NCBI RefSeq assembly: GCF_018324685.1
Contig: NZ_AP023354.1
Span: 2,728,001 to 2,792,000, forward strand
DNA length: 64,000 nt
Origin: Actinocatenispora sera
GTDB lineage: Bacteria; Actinomycetota; Actinomycetes; Mycobacteriales; Micromonosporaceae
Direction of reading: 5' to 3'
Position numbers and translations under genes: made by a program. The notes beneath the pieces were generated by a model, which saw nothing but the letters and a program-made list of their open reading frames with translations, had not been told where the DNA came from and made no database searches. Shown here in pieces: positions 60,912 through 64,000 of this stretch. How positions within the stretch are numbered: position 1 is the first letter of the stretch; each line of letters opens with the position of its first letter.

Positions 60912-60928
60912 CTATCGATATTCGATAG
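60912..60928. promoter_or_regulatory. Perfect 7-bp inverted repeat between divergent operons
   Basis: CTATCGA-TAT-TCGATAG lies 96 bases from the ligase start and 32 bases from the DUF2975 start. A single site here could control both directions; the TetR protein of the ligase operon or the XRE protein of the other are candidates. Confidence 0.65.
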
Positions 60929-60960
60929 ATTCCCATCGTGAATCGATGGAAGGAGCGGTC

Positions 60961-61446
60961 GTGGGCAGGCTGACGGTGGGCGCGCTTCGCGCCGTGCTCG
61001 CGGTGGTGTTCACCGGCACGGTCCTCGTTCAGGCGCTGATGGTGTGGGCGCTGTGCACCGACCCGGAGCGCGGGTCGCTCCCCCTGACCCCGCTGCGGCT
61101 GATCACGATCGTCGGGCTGGTGACGGTCCAGGTCGTACTGGTCTGCATCTGGCGGCTGGTGGCGATGGTGCGCCGCGGCACGGTGTTCTCGCCCGCCGCC
61201 TTCCGGTACGTGAACGTCGTGATCGGCGCCATCGTGGCCGCCGCGCTCGTGTGGTTCGCCGTCACCATCCTCAACGCGCCCGGCCAGCGGGCCGACCCGG
61301 GCGTCACCGTGATCATGGGTGGCATCGGCCTGGCCATCCTCGGCGTCGCCCTGCTGGTGCTCCTGCTGCGGATGCTGCTGGCGCAGGCCGTCGCCCGAGA
61401 CGTCGAAGCGGCCCAGCTCCAGGCCGAGCTGGACGAGGTGATCTGA
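60961..61446 (+). CDS. DUF2975 membrane protein
   Basis: 161 residues from GTG 60961, five bases after AAGGAG. Four membrane helices; the second and third are linked by R-R-G-T-V-F-S-P, the DUF2975 hallmark (x-G-x-x-F-x), as in YoaS. DUF2975 proteins are usually encoded directly beside a small XRE regulator, as here. Function unknown. Confidence 0.85.
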   Translation: MGRLTVGALRAVLAVVFTGTVLVQALMVWALCTDPERGSLPLTPLRLITIVGLVTVQVVLVCIWRLVAMVRRGTVFSPAAFRYVNVVIGAIVAAALVWFAVTILNAPGQRADPGVTVIMGGIGLAILGVALLVLLLRMLLAQAVARDVEAAQLQAELDEVI

Positions 61447-61700
61447 TGCCGATCGTGGTCGACATCGACGTGCTGCTGGCCAAGCGGAAGATGTCCGTGG
61501 GCGAGCTCGCCGAGCGCGTCGGGATCACCCCCGCCAACCTGGCGGTGCTCAAGAACGGCCGGGCCAAGGCGGTCCGGTTCGCCACGCTCGCCGCGCTCTG
61601 CGAGGTGCTCGACTGCCAGCCGGGTGACCTGCTGCGCTGGGAACCCGAGAAGTCCGACACCGACGACCGGATGTCCGAGGCCCGGCCCCGTACCCGCTGA
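61446..61700 (+). CDS. Small XRE-family regulator paired with DUF2975
   Basis: 84 residues. The HTH spans S-V-G-E-L-A-E-R-V-G-I-T-P-A-N-L-A-V-L-K-N-G, then F-A-T-L-A-A-L-C-E-V-L-D-C-Q-P-G-D-L, as in YozG-like proteins. The ATG shares one base with the stop of the membrane gene (TGATG), so they are coupled. The membrane protein may sequester or signal to this regulator, but that is inferred. Confidence 0.88.
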   Translation: MPIVVDIDVLLAKRKMSVGELAERVGITPANLAVLKNGRAKAVRFATLAALCEVLDCQPGDLLRWEPEKSDTDDRMSEARPRTR

Positions 61701-61803
61701 TGGCCCGCGACTCTGGTGGCGTGGCCTCGAAGCCGGTCGACCGGCAGGGTCGCTCGCCGGTTCGTTCGAGCGGGGGCGAGGGGCCGGCCAGTACCATGGG
61801 GGC

Positions 61804-62430
61804 GTGGCGACCACCGACGCGCAGGATGGCCGGCGCCTGACGGCGCGGGGCGCCCGGACGCGGGCCAAGATCGTCACCGCGGCGGCCGACCTGATGTACG
61901 TCCAGGGGGTCGGCGCCACCACGCTCGACGACGTGCTGGCGGCCAGCGGGGTCAGCAAGTCGCAGCTGTACCACCACTTCGAGGGCAAGGACGCGCTCGT
62001 GCGGGCGGTGGTCGACCTCGTCGGGGAGCGCGTCCTCGAGCGTGAGCGCGACGCCCTCGGTCGGGTCTCGACGATCCGCGGTCTGCGGCGCTGGCGGGAC
62101 TCGCTGGTGCGCAACAACGCGCTGCGGCACGGCGCGTACGGGTGTGCGCTCGGCGCGCTGGCCGCGGCGATCGCCGATCAGGACGATCTGGCCCGCAAGG
62201 CGCTGTCCACCCTGTTCGTCGAGTGGCAGGCGCTGCTGACCGACGTGCTGCACCGGCTGCGCGACGGCGGTGAGCTGCCGCCTTCGGCGCCGGTGGAGCG
62301 GCTCGCGACCGGCCTGATGGGAGCCCTGCAGGGCGGGTACCTGCTGGCCCAGACGGCCCACGACGTGACGCCGATGGCGACCTCGCTCGACATGGCACTG
62401 GCGCACCTGGAAAGCCTGTCGGCCGGGTGA
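61804..62430 (+). CDS. TetR-family transcriptional regulator
   Basis: 208 residues from GTG 61804. HTH: T-T-L-D-D-V-L-A-A-S-G-V-S-K-S-Q-L-Y-H-H-F-E-G-K-D-A-L. The second part has G-C-A-L-G-A-L-A-A, which resembles the TetR subgroup that controls a downstream oxidoreductase. Two related operators follow before the next gene. Confidence 0.9.
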   Translation: MATTDAQDGRRLTARGARTRAKIVTAAADLMYVQGVGATTLDDVLAASGVSKSQLYHHFEGKDALVRAVVDLVGERVLERERDALGRVSTIRGLRRWRDSLVRNNALRHGAYGCALGALAAAIADQDDLARKALSTLFVEWQALLTDVLHRLRDGGELPPSAPVERLATGLMGALQGGYLLAQTAHDVTPMATSLDMALAHLESLSAG

Positions 62431-62468
62431 GCCTCGCGCGTTGTCGCCCTACCCCGCGGGCGGATCTA

Positions 62469-62488
62469 ACTGGACTATAAAGTCCAGT
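62469..62488. promoter_or_regulatory. Operator 1 upstream of the oxidoreductase
   Basis: ACTGGACT-ATAA-AGTCCAGT has perfect 8-bp arms. It lies 38 bases after the TetR stop and most likely is that regulator's site. Confidence 0.8.
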
Positions 62489-62531
62489 AGTATGAGTACA
62501 CTGCCCAGCTGAAGAAGGAAAATCGACAGCA

Positions 62532-62549
62532 TTGGACTTTAGGGTCCAA
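62532..62549. promoter_or_regulatory. Operator 2 upstream of the oxidoreductase
   Basis: TTGGAC-n6-GTCCAA shares the TGGAC half-site with operator 1; centres 62 bp apart. The spacing would suit looping or dual-site repression. Confidence 0.65.
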
Positions 62550-62567
62550 GTTAGCGCAGGGGTGTGC

Positions 62568-62629
62568 GGGGCGCCGCGCTGCGGTGCCCCGAGGCAGAGG
62601 CAAGCCGGCCTCGCCACGCGGGCGAGGCC
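62568..62629 (+). promoter_or_regulatory. Two strong hairpins in the oxidoreductase leader
   Basis: Hairpin 1 (62568-62590) pairs 9 of 10 bases around GCT. Hairpin 2 (62607-62629) pairs GGCCTCGCC with GGCGAGGCC across a 5-base loop. Both lie between operator 2 and the ribosome site. They could terminate the TetR transcript or control the oxidoreductase mRNA. Confidence 0.55.
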
Positions 62630-62648
62630 CTGGTACAGGGGGTGCCGG

Positions 62649-63566
62649 ATGAAGGCGATCGTGGTGACCGACGAGGCCGCGGGGACGGCCGGGATGACGC
62701 TGACGGAGCGGCCCGAGCCGTCCCCGGCGATCAACGACGTGGTCGTGCAGGTGCACGCGTCGGGATTCGTCCCGACCGAGTTGGAGTGGCCGTCGACCTG
62801 GGTCGATCGCGCCGGCCGTGACCGCACCCCGTCGGTACCCGGGCACGAGCTGGCCGGCGTGGTCACCTCCCTGGGGTACGGCACGACCGGGCTGTCGGTG
62901 GGGCAGCGGGTGTTCGGCCTCGCGGACTGGCACCGCGACGGGACGCTGGCGCAGTACGTGGCGATGGAGTCGCGCAACCTCGCCGGGCTGCCGGGCGACG
63001 TCGACTTCACGGAAGCGGCGAGCCTGCCGATCTCGGGGCTGACCGCCTGGCAGGGACTGTTCGACCACGGCCGGCTGCGCGCCGGCCAGCGGGTCCTCGC
63101 GCACGGGGCGGCCGGGGCGGTCGGCACCATGGTGACCCAGCTGGCCCGCGAGTTCGGCGCGTACGTCATCGGTACCGGACGCGCCGCCGACCGGCAGAAG
63201 GTACTCGAGTTCGGCGCGCACGAGTTCGTCGATCTCGGCGGCGAGGGCCTGGACGAGGTCGGCGAGGTCGACCTGGTGTTCGACGTCATCGGCGGCGACG
63301 TCCAGAAGCGGTCCGCGCGGCTGATCGGGCCCGGCGGAACGCTGGTGTCGGTCGTCGGGCCGGTGGAGGCACGGCCGGCCAATGGCCTGGCCATCGACTT
63401 CGTGGTCGAGGCCGACCGCGCGCAACTTGGCGAGATCGTCCAGCGGGTGCGGGACGGGCGCCTGCGCACCAACATCGGCACCGTGACGACCCTCGACAAC
63501 GCCGTGTCCACGTTCAACTCGACCGATCGGCACAAGGGGAAGATGATCGTCGACATTCGTCCGTGA
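62649..63566 (+). CDS. NADP-dependent zinc-independent oxidoreductase (MDR superfamily)
   Basis: 305 residues from ATG 62649. The GroES-like domain has G-F-V-P-T-E-L-E-W and P-G-H-E-L-A-G-V-V. The Rossmann part has V-L-A-H-G-A-A-G-A-V-G-T-M-V-T-Q-L-A. The zinc-binding cysteines of alcohol dehydrogenases are absent. It resembles quinone oxidoreductase-type enzymes. It is probably repressed by the TetR protein upstream until an inducer appears. Confidence 0.88.
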   Translation: MKAIVVTDEAAGTAGMTLTERPEPSPAINDVVVQVHASGFVPTELEWPSTWVDRAGRDRTPSVPGHELAGVVTSLGYGTTGLSVGQRVFGLADWHRDGTLAQYVAMESRNLAGLPGDVDFTEAASLPISGLTAWQGLFDHGRLRAGQRVLAHGAAGAVGTMVTQLAREFGAYVIGTGRAADRQKVLEFGAHEFVDLGGEGLDEVGEVDLVFDVIGGDVQKRSARLIGPGGTLVSVVGPVEARPANGLAIDFVVEADRAQLGEIVQRVRDGRLRTNIGTVTTLDNAVSTFNSTDRHKGKMIVDIRP

Positions 63567-63590
63567 GACCGCCCGCCTCGGCGATCCCGG

Positions 63591-64000
63591 TCAGAGGTAA
63601 TAGCGGAGCAGCAGGTAGGCGGTGCTGAGGGCGATGGTGACCGCGGTGGTGATCAGGCCGTACTTGGTGAACTGCCAGAAGCTGATGGGGTGCCCGTTGC
63701 GCCGGGCGACCCCGAGCAGCACCACGTTGGCGCTGGCGCCGATCGCGGTGGCGTTGCCGCCGAGGTCGGCGCCGAGGGTCAGCGCCCACCACAGCGGTTG
63801 CGCCGCCGCCCCACCGGCGTCGACCAGGTCCTGGGTGAGGGGCGCGAGCGTGGCCACGTAAGGGATGTTGTCGATCACCCCGGACAGAACGGCGGAGCCG
63901 ATCAGCAGGCCGGCCGCGCCGGCCGCCCAGTGCCCGTCGATCGCGCCGGCCGCCGCGCCGCCGAGCGCCTTGATCACGCCGAGGTTCACCAGCGCGCCGA
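63591..64000 (-). CDS. ArsB/NhaD-type (SLC13-like) permease, C-terminal part
   Basis: About 136 C-terminal residues; the gene continues past the right edge. S-G-V-I-D-N-I-P-Y-V-A-T-L-A-P and L-G-A-D-L-G-G-N-A-T-A-I-G-A-S-A-N are the two conserved loops of the ion transporter superfamily that includes ArsB and NhaD. At least three membrane helices are visible. It transports an anion or exchanges sodium and protons; the substrate cannot be told from this part. Confidence 0.85.
   Translation of the reverse strand, partial: GALVNLGVIKALGGAAAGAIDGHWAAGAAGLLIGSAVLSGVIDNIPYVATLAPLTQDLVDAGGAAAQPLWWALTLGADLGGNATAIGASANVVLLGVARRNGHPISFWQFTKYGLITTAVTIALSTAYLLLRYYL

Noticed and set aside
1-64000. tRNA, rRNA or riboswitch genes
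   Set aside because: No T-arm-like GGTTCGAATCC sequence or other recognisable structured RNA was noticed by eye; a covariance-model scan would be needed to exclude them.

Overview
The window is a high-GC actinomycete chromosome segment. Evidence for this is the strong third-position G/C, frequent GTG starts, many start/stop overlaps (ATGA, GTGA), many TetR-type regulators, a twin-arginine secreted protein and F420-type redox genes. A Micromonosporaceae-like or related filamentous genus is plausible, but no rRNA, tRNA or other decisive marker is present. About 55 genes are supported, together with a notable number of decayed genes and several well-formed palindromic operators.

1-9 kb: the end of a GNAT acetyltransferase, a LarA-type (nickel-pincer racemase family) protein, a secreted GH76 glycosidase with a LacI-like operator, two hypotheticals, an ArsR-like regulator coupled to a START-type (AHSA1) protein, a decayed histidine-kinase-like ATPase, a universal stress protein, a quinone reductase, a RidA remnant and a MerB-like lyase. 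9-25 kb: an APC amino-acid permease, HAD phosphatase, Gre-like factor, an NmrA/TetR divergent pair with twin operators, a membrane beta-propeller protein, a response-regulator remnant, a ChrB-N/cation transporter/DUF1232 operon behind a double operator, an SDR, a DUF4190 protein, a large Tat-secreted discoidin-domain protein, a DUF308-like/TetR pair, rhamnose mutarotase, a MazG-like enzyme and a VOC protein.

25-33 kb: a complete Wadjet (JetABCD) plasmid-defence operon on the minus strand, with a 24-bp tandem repeat and an N-terminally truncated Hsp20 immediately upstream. 33-42 kb: small hypotheticals, a StyA-like flavin monooxygenase next to an F420-type NADP reductase, a large LuxR-family ATPase regulator, TetR, an NAD(P)-binding protein and a YcxB-like membrane protein, then a remnant of an ABC ATPase.

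42-53 kb: a molybdenum hydroxylase locus in two minus-strand operons. One encodes the 2Fe-2S, molybdopterin, FAD and CoxG-like subunits. The other encodes maturation factors (MoxR AAA ATPase, VWA/CoxE, XdhC). The large subunit carries the form II loop AYRGAGR, so it is probably not a true CO dehydrogenase. The two operons are separated by a decayed HigBA toxin-antitoxin module. A PucR-type regulator lies beyond.

53-64 kb: a SIS protein divergent from a GlcNAc-kinase-like protein; a secreted lipase-like/hydrolase pair; a tightly overlapped acyl-CoA ligase-TetR-hydroxybutyrate dehydrogenase-hydrolase operon divergent from a DUF2975/XRE pair across a palindrome; a TetR gene and oxidoreductase with operators and leader hairpins; and a truncated ArsB/NhaD-type permease at the right edge.

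Recurring themes are redox and xenobiotic-type enzymes each paired with a local one-component regulator, and a scatter of gene remnants at intergenic junctions.
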